In this document: positions 16,763 through 29,459 of the stretch, piece after piece | Layout: every line of letters starts with the position of its first letter | Position numbering within the stretch: position 1 is the first letter of the stretch | Source of the DNA: Pseudomonas sp. ML2-2023-3 | GTDB lineage: Bacteria; Pseudomonadota; Gammaproteobacteria; Pseudomonadales; Pseudomonadaceae | Assembly: GCF_037055275.1 (NCBI RefSeq) | Contig: NZ_CP146343.1 | Span: 2,514,501 to 2,578,500, forward strand | Length of the DNA: 64,000 nucleotides | Direction of reading: 5' to 3' | The notes under the pieces: model-generated | The model's database searches: none | Told to the model about the DNA's origin: nothing | Seen by the model: the letters and a program-made list of their open reading frames with translations, nothing else | Made by a program: the position numbers and the translations under genes

Positions 16763-18212
16763 AAGCTGTTACCCGCGTCTCAAGCTGTGGAGCCTGCAGT
16801 TCGATGAAGTACTTGCGCAGCAGGTTCTGGGCACTCAGCAGGCGGTATTCCTTGCTGGCGCGAAAGTCTGACAACGGGGTGAAATCTGTTGCCAATGCCG
16901 TGCAGGCGCGTTCAATGGTGATCGAGTTCCAGTCTGCGCCGAGCAGTGCAGCTTCGCAGGCGCTGGCGCGTTTGGAGGTGGCGGCCATGCCTCCGAAAGC
17001 CACGCGAGCCCCGCTCACCACGCCGTTGTCGATACGCAGGTTGAATGCCGCACATACGGCGCTGATGTCATCGTCCAGACGCTTGGAGATCTTGTAGGCA
17101 CGAAATGAATGGCTGGCGTCAGCGCGGGGAATAATGATTTTTTCGATAAATTCCCCTTCCTGGCGCGCGGTTACCCGGTAGTCGATGAAGTAGTCCTCGA
17201 TCGCCAGGGTGCGTCGGCTTTGGCCCTTGCGCAGTACCAGCTGCGCGCCCAGAGCGATCAGCAGCGGCGGTGAGTCACCAATCGGCGAGGCATTGCCGAT
17301 ATTGCCTCCCAGGGTTCCCTGGTTGCGGATTTGCAGCGAGGCGAAGCGCTGCAGCAGTTCGCCGAAGTCCGGGTACTCGGCCTTGAGCGTGCCGTAAGCG
17401 TCTGTCAGCGAAACGGCCGCGCCTATTTCAAGGCGATCATCGAAGCGCTCGATGAGCTTCATTTCGGCCACGTTGCCGACGTAAATCATGACCGGCAGCG
17501 GGCGATGGAACTGCGTGACTTCCAGGGCCAGATCGGTGCCTCCGGCCAGCAGGCGTGCCTGGGGTTGGGACTCATACAGCTCGGCCAGATCACTGATGGT
17601 CAAGGGCAGCAGGCAGCGTTTGTCACCGCTGTTCAGTTCCCCGGTCTGTGTAGGGGAAATGGACTTGAGAAGGGTGATGGTTTCGTCTTGATACGCATCA
17701 AACTGGTCATGCTGTTGTGCGCCGCAGGCTTGTTCGGCGGCGGCCAGGATCGGCCGGTAACCGGTGCAGCGGCACAGATTGCCCGCCAGTGCTTCGTGGG
17801 CCTGATGGCTATCAGACTGGCCCGTGCTGTTTTTTTGCAGGGCGAACAAGGACATCACAAAACCCGGCGTGCAGAAACCGCACTGTGAACCGTGGCAGTC
17901 GACCATTGCCCGCTGCACGCTGTGCAGTTGGCCTTTGTGCTTCAAGTCTTCGATGCTGATCAGTTGCTTGCCGTGCAACGCCGACACAAAGGTCAGGCAC
18001 GAATTGAGACTGCGATAGCGCACACGCTCAAGGCCCTGGTCATTCGTGTGCAGTTCGCCTACCACCACTGTACAGGCGCCACAGTCGCCGCTCGCGCAAC
18101 CTTCCTTGGTGCCGGATTTGTGCAGGTGTTCACGCAAATAATTGAGCACGGTTAAATTCGGGTCCAGCGTGTGCTCGGTGCGCAGCGTCTGGTTAAGTAG
18201 GAACTGGATCAC
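16755..18212 (-). CDS. xdhA: xanthine dehydrogenase, iron-sulfur/FAD subunit
   Basis: This 485-residue small subunit passes electrons from the molybdenum site to NAD+. It holds a plant-type [2Fe-2S] site (C39, C44, C47, C72) and a second cluster in CGFCTPGF and GNLCRCTGYRP near residues 112-150. An FAD domain follows with LLAGGTDLALEV and GNIGNASPIGDSPP. It is the first gene of the xdhA-xdhB-xdhC-guaD operon. The promoter must lie in the 224-bp gap shared with the divergent GntR gene at 18437. Confidence 0.96.
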   Translation of the reverse strand: MIQFLLNQTLRTEHTLDPNLTVLNYLREHLHKSGTKEGCASGDCGACTVVVGELHTNDQGLERVRYRSLNSCLTFVSALHGKQLISIEDLKHKGQLHSVQRAMVDCHGSQCGFCTPGFVMSLFALQKNSTGQSDSHQAHEALAGNLCRCTGYRPILAAAEQACGAQQHDQFDAYQDETITLLKSISPTQTGELNSGDKRCLLPLTISDLAELYESQPQARLLAGGTDLALEVTQFHRPLPVMIYVGNVAEMKLIERFDDRLEIGAAVSLTDAYGTLKAEYPDFGELLQRFASLQIRNQGTLGGNIGNASPIGDSPPLLIALGAQLVLRKGQSRRTLAIEDYFIDYRVTARQEGEFIEKIIIPRADASHSFRAYKISKRLDDDISAVCAAFNLRIDNGVVSGARVAFGGMAATSKRASACEAALLGADWNSITIERACTALATDFTPLSDFRASKEYRLLSAQNLLRKYFIELQAPQLETRVTAYV

Positions 18213-18436
18213 GGAAGGCCTCGCATAATCATTATTGTTGTAACGCGGGATGTACTGAATTTAGCTAAAGCTGACCTACGGGTCAAGAAATAGAGATCGG
18301 TCTTCCCTGTGATTTGAATCCACGGGATTTATTTGCTTATTTCGTGCCATATTCGGCCCCTGATGCTCTGCGCGAGCACGCACCAAGTGCGTTACACTGC
18401 GCCGCCTGCACTGATCAAAGATTTTGAAGGTAAAAC

Positions 18437-19096
18437 ATGACGTTCAAGGCGCCGGACAGCCTCGCCGAGCAAATCGCTCACCACCTCGCCGAACGCATCA
18501 TTCGCGGCGAGCTAAAGCCTGGGGAACGCATTCAAGAACAGAAAGTGACGCTGGCGCTCAATGTCAGTCGCGGCTCTGTGCGCGAAGCGTTGTTGATCCT
18601 TGAGCGCCGACATCTCATCGCCATCCTTCCGAGACGTGGCGCCCATGTGACCGAGCTCACCGCACACAATGTGCAGAGCCTGTGCACCCTGATGAGCGAG
18701 ATGTACATCCTGCTCGGCAATGCCGTTGCCCAGCGCTGGGCCGTGCAGGCCGATCTGGGGCCGTTTCTGCAAATCCAGCAACGCCTGATTGCCAGCTACG
18801 AGCGTCAGGACATCAGCAGCTTCGTTGAAGACAGCTTCAATGTGATGCGTGCGGCGTACCCGTTTGCCGACAATCCCTACTTGCAGGAAACCGTCGAGAA
18901 CCTGCACCCGGCCATGAGCCGCGCCTATTACCTGGCGCTGGATCAACGCAAGGCTGAGATGAGTGAGTATCTGGCGTTGTTTGCGCAGTTACTCGAAGCC
19001 GTACTGGCTCGCGACCTTGTGCAAATTCGCGTGGTGCTGAGCAACTATGCCCAGCGCAGTTGTGCCCTGGTGCTGTCTGCCTTGACGGATGCCTGA
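18437..19096 (+). CDS. GntR/FCD-family regulator, divergent from xdhA
   Basis: This 219-residue regulator has an N-terminal winged helix (LAERIIRGELKPGERIQEQ, then LNVSRGSVREALLILERRHLI, residues 13-60) and a helical FCD-like effector domain. Divergence from the xdh operon with a shared 224-bp gap makes it the best candidate for the purine-responsive regulator. GAAGG sits upstream of the ATG. Its stop is two bases from the smc GTG start, so smc is probably translated partly from this transcript. Confidence 0.9.
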   Translation: MTFKAPDSLAEQIAHHLAERIIRGELKPGERIQEQKVTLALNVSRGSVREALLILERRHLIAILPRRGAHVTELTAHNVQSLCTLMSEMYILLGNAVAQRWAVQADLGPFLQIQQRLIASYERQDISSFVEDSFNVMRAAYPFADNPYLQETVENLHPAMSRAYYLALDQRKAEMSEYLALFAQLLEAVLARDLVQIRVVLSNYAQRSCALVLSALTDA

Positions 19097-19098
19097 GC

Positions 19099-22000
19099 GT
19101 GCGCCTGACATGTATCAAGCTGGCGGGCTTCAAGTCTTTCGTTGATCCGACAACGGTGACCTTTCCCAGCAACATGGCTGCGGTTGTAGGTCCCAACGGC
19201 TGCGGAAAGTCGAACATCATCGATGCCGTACGCTGGGTCATGGGCGAAAGTTCGGCCAAGAACCTGCGTGGCGAGTCGATGACGGATGTCATCTTCAACG
19301 GTTCCACCACTCGCAAACCGGTGAGTCAGGCCAGCATCGAGCTGGTTTTTGACAACTCCGACGGAACGCTGCTGGGTGAGTATGCGGCCTACGCCGAAAT
19401 TTCCATTCGGCGCAAAGTTACCCGTGACAGCCAGACTACGTATTACCTCAACGGCACCAAGTGCCGTCGTCGTGACATCACCGACATCTTCCTCGGAACG
19501 GGCCTGGGGCCGCGCAGCTACTCGATTATCGAGCAGGGCATGATCTCCAAGCTGATCGAGTCCAAGCCTGAAGATCTGCGCAACTTCATCGAGGAAGCGG
19601 CCGGCATCTCCAAGTACAAGGAGCGTCGCCGCGAGACCGAAAACCGTATTCGCCGCACCCACGAAAACCTCGCCCGTCTGACCGACCTGCGAGACGAGTT
19701 GGGTCGTCAGCTTGAGCGCCTGCATCGTCAGGCCCAGGCGGCTGAAAAGTATCAGGAGTACAAAGCCGAGGAGCGTCAGCTCAAGGCACAGCTGTCGGCC
19801 TTGCGTTGGCAGGCGCTGAACGAGCAGGTGGGGCAGCGCGAAGCGATCATCGGCAATCAGGAAGTCAGCTTTGAAGCCCTGGTGGCCGAGCAGCGCAATG
19901 CGGATGCCAGCATCGAACGCCTGCGTGACGGGCACCACGATCTGTCAGAGCGCTTCAATCTGGTGCAAGGGCGCTTCTATTCGGTAGGGGGGGACATTGC
20001 CCGTGTCGAGCAGAGCATTCAGCATGGTCAGCAGCGTTTGTGCCAATTGCAGGATGACCTGCGCGAAGCCGAGCGCTCGCGCCTGGAAACCGAATCCCAT
20101 TTGGGTCACGACCGCACGATGCTTGCGACCCTGGGTGAAGAGCTGCACATGCTGGAGCCCGAGCAAGAGCTGACCAGCGCTGCCGCCGAAGAGGCCGCTG
20201 CTGCGCTGGAGGTGTCCGAGCACACCATGCACGGTTGGCAGGAGCAGTGGGACAGCTTCAATCAGCGCTCAGCCGAGCCCCAGCGCCAGTCCGAAGTCTT
20301 GCAGGCTCGCATCCAGCAGCTGGAAACCAGCATGGAGCGTGTGGCCGAGCGTCAGCGTCGGTTGGCTGAAGAGCGCGCCTTGCTGGCGGCAGACCCTGAA
20401 GATGCGGCGATCCTTGAGTTAAGTGAGCAACTGGCCATCAGCGAGTTGTCCCAGGAAACATTACACGCCAGCGAAGAACAACTGGTCGAGCGTCTGGAGC
20501 AAGTGCGCCACGACTTGCACCAGGCGACACAGAATCAACAGCAGGCTCAGGGCGAGTTGCAGCGACTCAACGGTCGCCTGGCTTCCCTTGAAGCCCTGCA
20601 ACAGGCAGCGCTCGATCCGGGCACTGGCGCAGGTGAATGGCTGCGTCAGCAACAACTGGCTGAACAGCCGCGCCTGGCCGAGGGCTTGCGGGTTGAAGCA
20701 GGGTGGGAGCTGGCGGTCGAAACCGTGCTGGGTGCCGATTTGCAGGCCGTGTTGGTCGACGACTTCGCACGGCTGGATCTGGCCGGTTTTGCCCAGGGTG
20801 ATTTGCGCTTGTTCAGTGGCGGGGCCCAGGCCTCTCATTTGGCGGGCAGTTTGCTGGAAAAGGTCGAGGCCGACTTTGATCTGGCGCCCTGGTTGGGTCA
20901 GGTAAAACCGGTCGAGACCCTTGAGCAGGCCTTGGCATTGCGTGCGCAATTGGTTGACGGCCAAAGCCTGATCAGCCGTGACGGCTATTGGGTTGGACGC
21001 AACTTTTTGCGGGTGCGCCGTGCCAGTGAGGCCGAAAGTGGCGTCTTGGCGCGTGGGCAGGAAATCCAGCGTCTGGGGCTTGAGCGCGAAGAGCGCGAAG
21101 CGACGCTTGCGACTCTGGAAGAACAGCTCCAGCGTCTGAGAGAGCAGCAACTCACCCAGGAAGACGCGCGCGAGCAGGTTCGTCGTCGCATGCAGGACGA
21201 GGCGCGTCAGCAGGGCGAGATCAAGGCCAGGCTGTCCGCCAGCAAAGCCAAGGTCGAACAATTGACCCTGCGCCGTCGTCGTCTGGATGAAGAGCTGGCC
21301 GAGCTGGGTGAGCAGCGCGCACTTGAGCATGAGCAGGTGGGCGAGGCGCGCCTGCTCTTGCAGGATGCACTGGATGCGATGGCCACCGACACTGAGCAGC
21401 GCGAGCTGCTGCTGGCCCAGCGCGACAGCCTGCGCGAGCGTCTTGATCGGGTGCGGCAGGATGCCCGGCAGCACAAGGATCACGCGCATCAGTTGGCGGT
21501 TCGTCTGGGCTCGCTGAAAGCGCAGCACGATTCGACTCGCCAGGCCCTTGAGCGACTGGAGCTGCAGGCCGAGCGCCTGGCTGAAAAGCGCGAGCAGCTC
21601 AGTCTCAATCTGGAGGAGGGCGAAGCGCCGCTTGAAGAGTTGCGTCTGAAACTCGAAGAGTTGCTCGACAAGCGCTTGAGCGTGGATGAAGAACTCAAGA
21701 TTGCCCAGACCGCACTTGAAGATGCAGATCGCGAATTACGGGATGCTGAAAAGCGCCGAAATCAGGCTGAGCAACAATCGCAGCTGATTCGTGGCCAGCT
21801 GGAGCAGCAGCGCATGGAGTGGCAAGCCCTGAGTGTGCGGCGTACGGCGTTGCAGGATCAGTTACTGGCAGACGGCTATGATTTGCATGGGGTGCTTGCC
21901 ACCCTGAACAGCGAGGTCAATGAGCAGCAGGCCGAAGAAGAGTTGGAGCGCATTGCGGCGCGAATCCAGCGCTTGGGCGCGATCAACCTGGCGGCCATCG

Positions 22001-22587
22001 ATGAGTACCAGCAGCAATCGGAGCGCAAGCGCTATCTGGATGCCCAGGATGCCGATCTGGTCGAGGCGCTCGATACGCTGGAAAACGTAATCCGCAAAAT
22101 CGACAAAGAGACCCGGAGCCGCTTTAAAGACACCTTTGATCAGATAAATGGTGGATTGCAGGCGCTTTTCCCAAAAGTTTTCGGTGGTGGCAGCGCTTAT
22201 TTGGAACTGACGGGCGAAGATTTACTCGATACAGGGGTGACCATCATGGCGCGCCCGCCGGGCAAGAAGAACAGCACCATTCATTTGCTGTCCGGTGGCG
22301 AGAAGGCCCTGACGGCATTGGCATTGGTGTTTGCCATTTTCAAGCTCAATCCGGCGCCGTTTTGCATGCTCGACGAGGTCGATGCACCGCTTGATGACGC
22401 CAACGTAGGCCGCTATGCACGGTTGGTGAAAGAGATGTCGCAGACAGTGCAATTCATCTACATCACCCACAACAAAATCGCCATGGAGATGGCGGATCAG
22501 CTGATGGGTGTGACGATGCATGAGCCTGGTTGCTCACGTCTTGTAGCGGTAGATGTCGAGGAGGCGATGGCAATGGTCGACGCTTGA
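19099..22587 (+). CDS. smc: chromosome segregation ATPase SMC
   Basis: This 1162-residue protein condenses and segregates the chromosome as a dimer. The N-terminal ATPase half has Walker A GPNGCGKS at residues 31-38. Two long coiled coils surround a hinge at about residues 510-640 (AGWELAVETVLGADLQAVLVDD region). The C-terminal half has the signature LLSGGEKAL near residue 1065 and Walker B FCMLDEVDAPLDD near 1090. The GTG at 19099 gives the length and first residues (LTCIKLAGFKSF) known in Pseudomonas; an upstream in-frame start would overlap the GntR gene. zipA and ligA follow in the usual order. Confidence 0.98.
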   Translation: MRLTCIKLAGFKSFVDPTTVTFPSNMAAVVGPNGCGKSNIIDAVRWVMGESSAKNLRGESMTDVIFNGSTTRKPVSQASIELVFDNSDGTLLGEYAAYAEISIRRKVTRDSQTTYYLNGTKCRRRDITDIFLGTGLGPRSYSIIEQGMISKLIESKPEDLRNFIEEAAGISKYKERRRETENRIRRTHENLARLTDLRDELGRQLERLHRQAQAAEKYQEYKAEERQLKAQLSALRWQALNEQVGQREAIIGNQEVSFEALVAEQRNADASIERLRDGHHDLSERFNLVQGRFYSVGGDIARVEQSIQHGQQRLCQLQDDLREAERSRLETESHLGHDRTMLATLGEELHMLEPEQELTSAAAEEAAAALEVSEHTMHGWQEQWDSFNQRSAEPQRQSEVLQARIQQLETSMERVAERQRRLAEERALLAADPEDAAILELSEQLAISELSQETLHASEEQLVERLEQVRHDLHQATQNQQQAQGELQRLNGRLASLEALQQAALDPGTGAGEWLRQQQLAEQPRLAEGLRVEAGWELAVETVLGADLQAVLVDDFARLDLAGFAQGDLRLFSGGAQASHLAGSLLEKVEADFDLAPWLGQVKPVETLEQALALRAQLVDGQSLISRDGYWVGRNFLRVRRASEAESGVLARGQEIQRLGLEREEREATLATLEEQLQRLREQQLTQEDAREQVRRRMQDEARQQGEIKARLSASKAKVEQLTLRRRRLDEELAELGEQRALEHEQVGEARLLLQDALDAMATDTEQRELLLAQRDSLRERLDRVRQDARQHKDHAHQLAVRLGSLKAQHDSTRQALERLELQAERLAEKREQLSLNLEEGEAPLEELRLKLEELLDKRLSVDEELKIAQTALEDADRELRDAEKRRNQAEQQSQLIRGQLEQQRMEWQALSVRRTALQDQLLADGYDLHGVLATLNSEVNEQQAEEELERIAARIQRLGAINLAAIDEYQQQSERKRYLDAQDADLVEALDTLENVIRKIDKETRSRFKDTFDQINGGLQALFPKVFGGGSAYLELTGEDLLDTGVTIMARPPGKKNSTIHLLSGGEKALTALALVFAIFKLNPAPFCMLDEVDAPLDDANVGRYARLVKEMSQTVQFIYITHNKIAMEMADQLMGVTMHEPGCSRLVAVDVEEAMAMVDA

Positions 22588-22845
22588 GCTATAAGCATGT
22601 AGGACGATTTTTTTCTTCTTGTAAGAGAAATATCAACTATTTGACCGATATGACTTACAAGTCGGGGGCTATATGGGCCTAGCTCAGTACGACAGACGGT
22701 GTAAAGTTATCTTTGGTCGTGTTAATTTAACGTCTAATTATTTTGTACGTGGGTAAAACGCCAGTCAGAACATAGAGTTGGCGCCACGTTTTAAAGGGCT
22801 TTAGGCTCTTCTTCATAGAATCATTTTTTAGGGGCACGGGATTAC
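22588..22845 (+). promoter_or_regulatory. smc-zipA intergenic region
   Basis: No gene is visible in these 258 bases. CTTGTAAG (22618-22625) and CTTACAAG (22654-22661) are inverted, and AT-rich stretches follow, consistent with a promoter for zipA. No clear -35/-10 pair could be assigned. Confidence 0.35.
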
Positions 22846-26182
<3,337 letters not shown>

Positions 26183-26198
26183 TTGGGTATGGGGTGTT

Positions 26199-26224
26199 GT
26201 GGGAGCGAGCAAGCCCGCTCCCGC
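26199..26224. repeat. REP-type hairpin after ligA
   Basis: GTGGGAGCGAGC and GCCCGCTCCCGC are imperfect inverted arms around AA, typical of extragenic palindromes in Pseudomonas. It may protect the 3' end of the ligA message. Confidence 0.6.
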
Positions 26225-26311
26225 AAAACGATCGGCCCCGGGGGAGAGGCTGTGTTTCAACCCGAATCCAAGTACTTGAACCCATTCATTTTTTTATTAT
26301 TGCAGCAGCGG

Positions 26312-26339
26312 TTGTAAGTTTTTCTCAGACAGGTACAAT
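26312..26339 (+). promoter_or_regulatory. probable ffs promoter
   Basis: TTGTAA (26312-26317) and TACAAT (26334-26339) are separated by 16 bases and lie about 45 bases before the SRP RNA core. Transcription would start near 26346, which leaves a short processed leader. Confidence 0.6.
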
Positions 26340-26379
26340 GGCGCCGTTCGCTGCTAGGCGGATGTTGTTATGGTGACCC

Positions 26380-26486
26380 TATCGGTCCCCCCGCAACGAT
26401 TACCCGTGAACCTGGTCAGATCCGGAAGGAAGCAGCCACAGCGGGAACATTGTGTGCCGGGGTGTGGCTGGTGGGGTTGCCTCCAT
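26380..26486 (+). ncRNA. ffs: 4.5S RNA of the signal recognition particle
   Basis: The conserved SRP domain IV core is visible: GGTCAGATCCGGAAGGAAGC (26414-26433) followed by the strand GTGTGCCGGGGTGTGGCTGG (26451-26470) closing the long hairpin. This RNA binds Ffh and directs membrane-protein ribosomes to FtsY. The exact mature ends are estimated from the outer pairing. An intrinsic terminator follows at 26495. Confidence 0.93.
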
Positions 26487-26494
26487 TCTCTAAG

Positions 26495-26516
26495 TCCTTG
26501 ATTTTACAAGGATTTT
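26495..26516 (+). terminator. intrinsic terminator of ffs
   Basis: TCCTTG (26495-26500) pairs with CAAGGA (26507-26512), followed by TTTT. The stem is short but correctly placed. Confidence 0.65.
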
Positions 26517-26727
26517 CGCGTCAAAAATCTCGAAGTGTGACAGCGTTTAGGTACACCTAAGTGGTGCACAGTGCTGGCAATCTTACCTTGCTCATTTTTC
26601 TCTCGCCATCACAACTGTTTAGATTGCGTGTCATTGGTGAGTGTCCGTTATGCCTTTGTGGATCCTAGGGTTGGCATCGCTATCTCTCCCCCATCATTTA
26701 AAAACATCATAAATCAATCATTTACGA
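26517..26727. other. non-coding stretch after ffs
   Basis: No supported gene is visible in this part of the gap between ffs and the second IS66 copy. It becomes AT-rich towards its right end, next to a possible small RNA. Confidence 0.5.
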
Positions 26728-26811
26728 TGATCGGTTTAAAAAATATGTAGCAAATATTTTTCAAGATAGACCGATAAAAAGCCCTGATCTACGGATCGGC
26801 TCTTTTTTTTT
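26728..26811 (+). ncRNA. candidate small structured RNA with own terminator
   Basis: A nested hairpin is formed by ATCGGT (26730-26735) with ACCGAT (26770-26775), and inside it AAAAATAT (26739-26746) with ATATTTTT (26754-26761). A second hairpin (AGCC and GATC paired with GATC and GGCT, 26780-26801) follows, then a run of 10 T from 26802, the arrangement of an intrinsic terminator. No gene precedes it on this strand other than ffs, which has its own terminator. It could be a small RNA or the end of an unseen transcript. No clear promoter was found and no known RNA family was recognised. Confidence 0.4.
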
Positions 26812-26981
26812 GCTCAAAACTTGACCAGTAGGTCTGGCAAGCGACCAACCTGACCGAAAAGCCAATAGCGCGGAAGAATCAGCTCTTAGTGAGCTGCTGT
26901 GAGCACGTATGAGACGTTTTGCCATCACTGAATTGAGCGAGTGGGGTGTACGTCATAGAGGCGCACGTACAGCCTTGCACG
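26812..26981. other. non-coding stretch before IS66 copy 2
   Basis: There is no supported gene. The eight bases before the IS66 left end (26974-26981, CTTGCACG) have no matching duplication on the far side of the element. Confidence 0.5.
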
Positions 26982-27065
26982 GTATCCGCTCCATGAACCC
27001 CACATTCCAAGCGGATAGCTGACGGCCGATGCTGTGCTCCCTATTTCCAACAGGAGCCAATCACC

Positions 27066-27425
27066 ATGATGCGTCCCAATGCCAGCGTTGAAAAAGTGTA
27101 CCTCTATCCAAAGCCGGTAGACTTTAGAAAGTCCATCGATGGCCTGGCTGCGCTGGTCGAACTGGATATCAAGGTCGCGGTGTTTGACCCCGTGCTCTTT
27201 GTTTTCCTGAATCGCCACCGTAACCGCGTCAAAGTGTTGTACTGGGAGCGCAACGGCTTCTGCCTTTGGCTCAAGCGTCTGGAGTCCGAGCGTTTTAAAA
27301 TCTCACCTGATGAGGTGGACGAGGCTATCGTGCTGACCGTTCAGGAACTGAACTGGCTATTGGATGGATTTGATCTCTGGCGCAACCGTCCTCACAAGGT
27401 TTTAACGCCAAGATTCGTCGCTTAA
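27066..27425 (+). CDS. tnpB: IS66 family TnpB of element B copy 2
   Basis: This 119-residue Orf2 protein is identical to that encoded at 3153-3512. The [17 protein letters not shown] opening and the [14 protein letters not shown] core are visible. It precedes an intact tnpC by 16 bp. Confidence 0.9.
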   Translation: MMRPNASVEKVYLYPKPVDFRKSIDGLAALVELDIKVAVFDPVLFVFLNRHRNRVKVLYWERNGFCLWLKRLESERFKISPDEVDEAIVLTVQELNWLLDGFDLWRNRPHKVLTPRFVA

Positions 27426-27441
27426 CAGGTATAATCCGGGC

Positions 27442-28986
27442 ATGAATTTGATGCCCGAAGACCTCCCTGATGACCCTATTCTGCTCAAGCAAATGTTGCT
27501 TGAGGCACTCAGCCGTCAGCAGGTAACGGCTGAGGCATACCAGACTCATATCGTCGATCTAAAAGAACAGATCAAGTTGCTGCGCGACCGTTTATTCGGG
27601 CGTAAATCCGAGCAGACCGTTGAACCCAACACCCCACAACTCGCGTTATTCAACGAGCCCGAAAGCGAGCCGATGCCTTCAATCGGCGACGCTGACGAAG
27701 AAGTGGTTGCTCCGACCCCACGTCGTGGCAAACGCAAGCCACTGTCAGCTGATCTACCGCGCATCGAAGTCATCCACGAACTGCCCGAGCACGAACTGAC
27801 CTGTGCCTGCGGTTGCCGCAAGCACGTGATCAGCGAAGAAATCAGCGAACAGCTGGATATCGTGCCGATGCAGATCCGGGTCATCAAACATATCCGCAAG
27901 GTTTACGGTTGCCGTGGCTGCGAAACGTCACCGGTCACCGCCGACAAGCCGGCTCAACTGATCGAAAAGAGCATGGCCAGTCCAAGCGTTCTGGCCATGC
28001 TGCTGACCACGAAGTACGTCGATGGCTTACCCCTGCATCGTTTCGAAACGGTTCTGAGCCGGCATGGTATCGATATCCCGCGTCAGACTCTCGCTCGCTG
28101 GGTTATCCAGTGCAGCGAGCACTTACAACCGTTGCTGAATTTGATGCGCGACCGGTTGCTGGAAAGCCCGGTCATCCACTGCGATGAAACCCGTGTTCAG
28201 GTACTGAAAGAACCGGATCGAGACCCTACCAGCCAATCCTGGATGTGGGTGCAGGCCAGCGGGCCGCCAGACCGAAAAGTCGTGCTGTTCGACTACACCT
28301 CCAGCCGTGCGCAGGACGTGCCGTTGCGTCTGCTGGAAAGTTATCGTGGTTACGTGATGACCGACGATTACGCGGGATATAACGCGTTGGCGTTGCAGCC
28401 GGGTGTGGAGCGGCTGGCGTGCATGGCCCATGCGCGGCGCAAGTTCGTCGACGCGCAAAAAGTGCAGCCCAAAGGCAAGACAGGTCGCGCCGATATTGCA
28501 CTGACGATGATTAACAAGTTGTACGGCATCGAGCGTGAACTCAAGGACGCCAGTGATGAGCAGCGTTTTATTGTCCGTCAGAAAAAGAGCCTGCCGATCC
28601 TGGCCCAGTTGAAAGGCTGGCTGGAAAAAACGCAGCCTCAGGTCACCCCTCAAAGTGTTCTGGGCAAGGCAGTGAACTACCTGGCCAGCAACTGGAGCCG
28701 GCTGGAGCGCTACGTGGAAACCGGTTTTTTACCTATCGACAACAATGCGGCCGAAAGGGCGATAAAACCGTTCGTTATCGGTCGTAAGGCGTGGCTGTTC
28801 AGCGACACGCCCAAAGGCGCTACCGCCAGTGCTCAGATATACAGTCTGGTGGAGACCGCCAAGGTCAACGGCCAGGAGCCCTATACGTGGCTACGCCACG
28901 TACTGGAGCAGTTACCACATGCGCAGTCGGTGGCGGACTATGAAGCACTGCTGCCGTGGAACTGTTCGCCAGAGATACGACGTTAA
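27442..28986 (+). CDS. tnpC: IS66 family transposase TnpC, intact (element B copy 2)
   Basis: This 514-residue transposase has all family blocks: coiled coil, [10 protein letters not shown], zinc-binding CACGCR and CRGCE, then the DDE residues in [21 protein letters not shown] and [11 protein letters not shown]. The C-terminus [19 protein letters not shown] is typical. It shows what the interrupted copy at 3529-4101 lost. It is about 80% identical by eye to the TnpC of element C. Confidence 0.93.
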   Translation: MNLMPEDLPDDPILLKQMLLEALSRQQVTAEAYQTHIVDLKEQIKLLRDRLFGRKSEQTVEPNTPQLALFNEPESEPMPSIGDADEEVVAPTPRRGKRKPLSADLPRIEVIHELPEHELTCACGCRKHVISEEISEQLDIVPMQIRVIKHIRKVYGCRGCETSPVTADKPAQLIEKSMASPSVLAMLLTTKYVDGLPLHRFETVLSRHGIDIPRQTLARWVIQCSEHLQPLLNLMRDRLLESPVIHCDETRVQVLKEPDRDPTSQSWMWVQASGPPDRKVVLFDYTSSRAQDVPLRLLESYRGYVMTDDYAGYNALALQPGVERLACMAHARRKFVDAQKVQPKGKTGRADIALTMINKLYGIERELKDASDEQRFIVRQKKSLPILAQLKGWLEKTQPQVTPQSVLGKAVNYLASNWSRLERYVETGFLPIDNNAAERAIKPFVIGRKAWLFSDTPKGATASAQIYSLVETAKVNGQEPYTWLRHVLEQLPHAQSVADYEALLPWNCSPEIRR

Positions 28987-29123
28987 GCCTGACCCTATCG
29001 TGGGTGGTTGGATCGTATGCTATCAAGACCTTTCGATATCCTTTGCTGTACCGCCAAATCCACCATGCACGTAATAGATTCGGGACGTTTTTTGGGCCTC
29101 CAAAGCCCTGTAAAAACAGAAAA

Positions 29124-29161
29124 TCCTACCCCCGGTACAAAAATAGTCCTACCCCCGGTAC
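29124..29161 (+). repeat. direct repeat of TCCTACCCCCGGTAC
   Basis: The same 15 bases occur at 29124-29138 and 29147-29161, a 23-bp period. Repeated sites of this type are common at ends of IS21-like and Tn7-like elements, where the transposase binds several times; the parent element here is not identified. Confidence 0.6.
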
Positions 29162-29235
29162 AGGTCAAAAATGGCTCACATGAGCACAGATAGGGCGTAC
29201 TTCTGGATTTTCGTGGCATTTATGCGGCATTTGAA

Positions 29236-29407
29236 TGGCATTTAAATGCCACAGAAATGGGGCCGATCTTTTGTACCAGCTGAAATACCTGGCCTTGGCA
29301 TTTTTGTGCCACTGAAATAACCAAACTTTGACATTTTCGTGCCACTAAAATAGCCAAACATTGGCATTCTTATGCCAGCAAAATGGTAAGCGAGCTATTT
29401 ATGTGCC
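29236..29407 (+). repeat. array of palindromic 33-bp repeats
   Basis: A 16-bp perfect palindrome TGGCATTTAAATGCCA (29236-29251) is followed by related near-palindromes: GGCATTTTTGTGCC (29297), GACATTTTCGTGCC (29330) and GGCATTCTTATGCC (29363), spaced exactly 33 bases. Degenerate units are near 29264 and 29394. The repeats lie directly next to each other, without spacers, so this is not CRISPR. It looks like a set of binding sites at the end of a lost mobile element. Confidence 0.65.
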
Positions 29408-29459
29408 ACAGGTAGAGAAATATGAGGCGCCGCGCCTGGGACAGGTGGTGACTTTGAAT

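Larger units (their letters stand above)
26982..28986 (+). mobile_element. IS66-family element B, copy 2, coding part complete
   Basis: The left end GTATCCGCTCCATGAACC begins at 26982, and both genes tnpB and tnpC are intact. No convincing inverse of the left end is found after the tnpC stop; only a weak match (GGATCGTATGC, about 29010-29020) exists. The right end appears damaged or lost, so this copy may not move alone. The first 1033 bases match 3069-4101. Confidence 0.85.

Noticed and set aside
28987..29020. Weak inverse match to the element B left end
   Set aside because: Only about 8 of 11 bases match at the outer end and no 8-bp duplication is present, so it was not called as a right terminus.
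29236..29407. The repeat array was considered as a CRISPR array
   Set aside because: The 33-bp units follow each other without unique spacers, the units are degenerate, and no cas gene is nearby.
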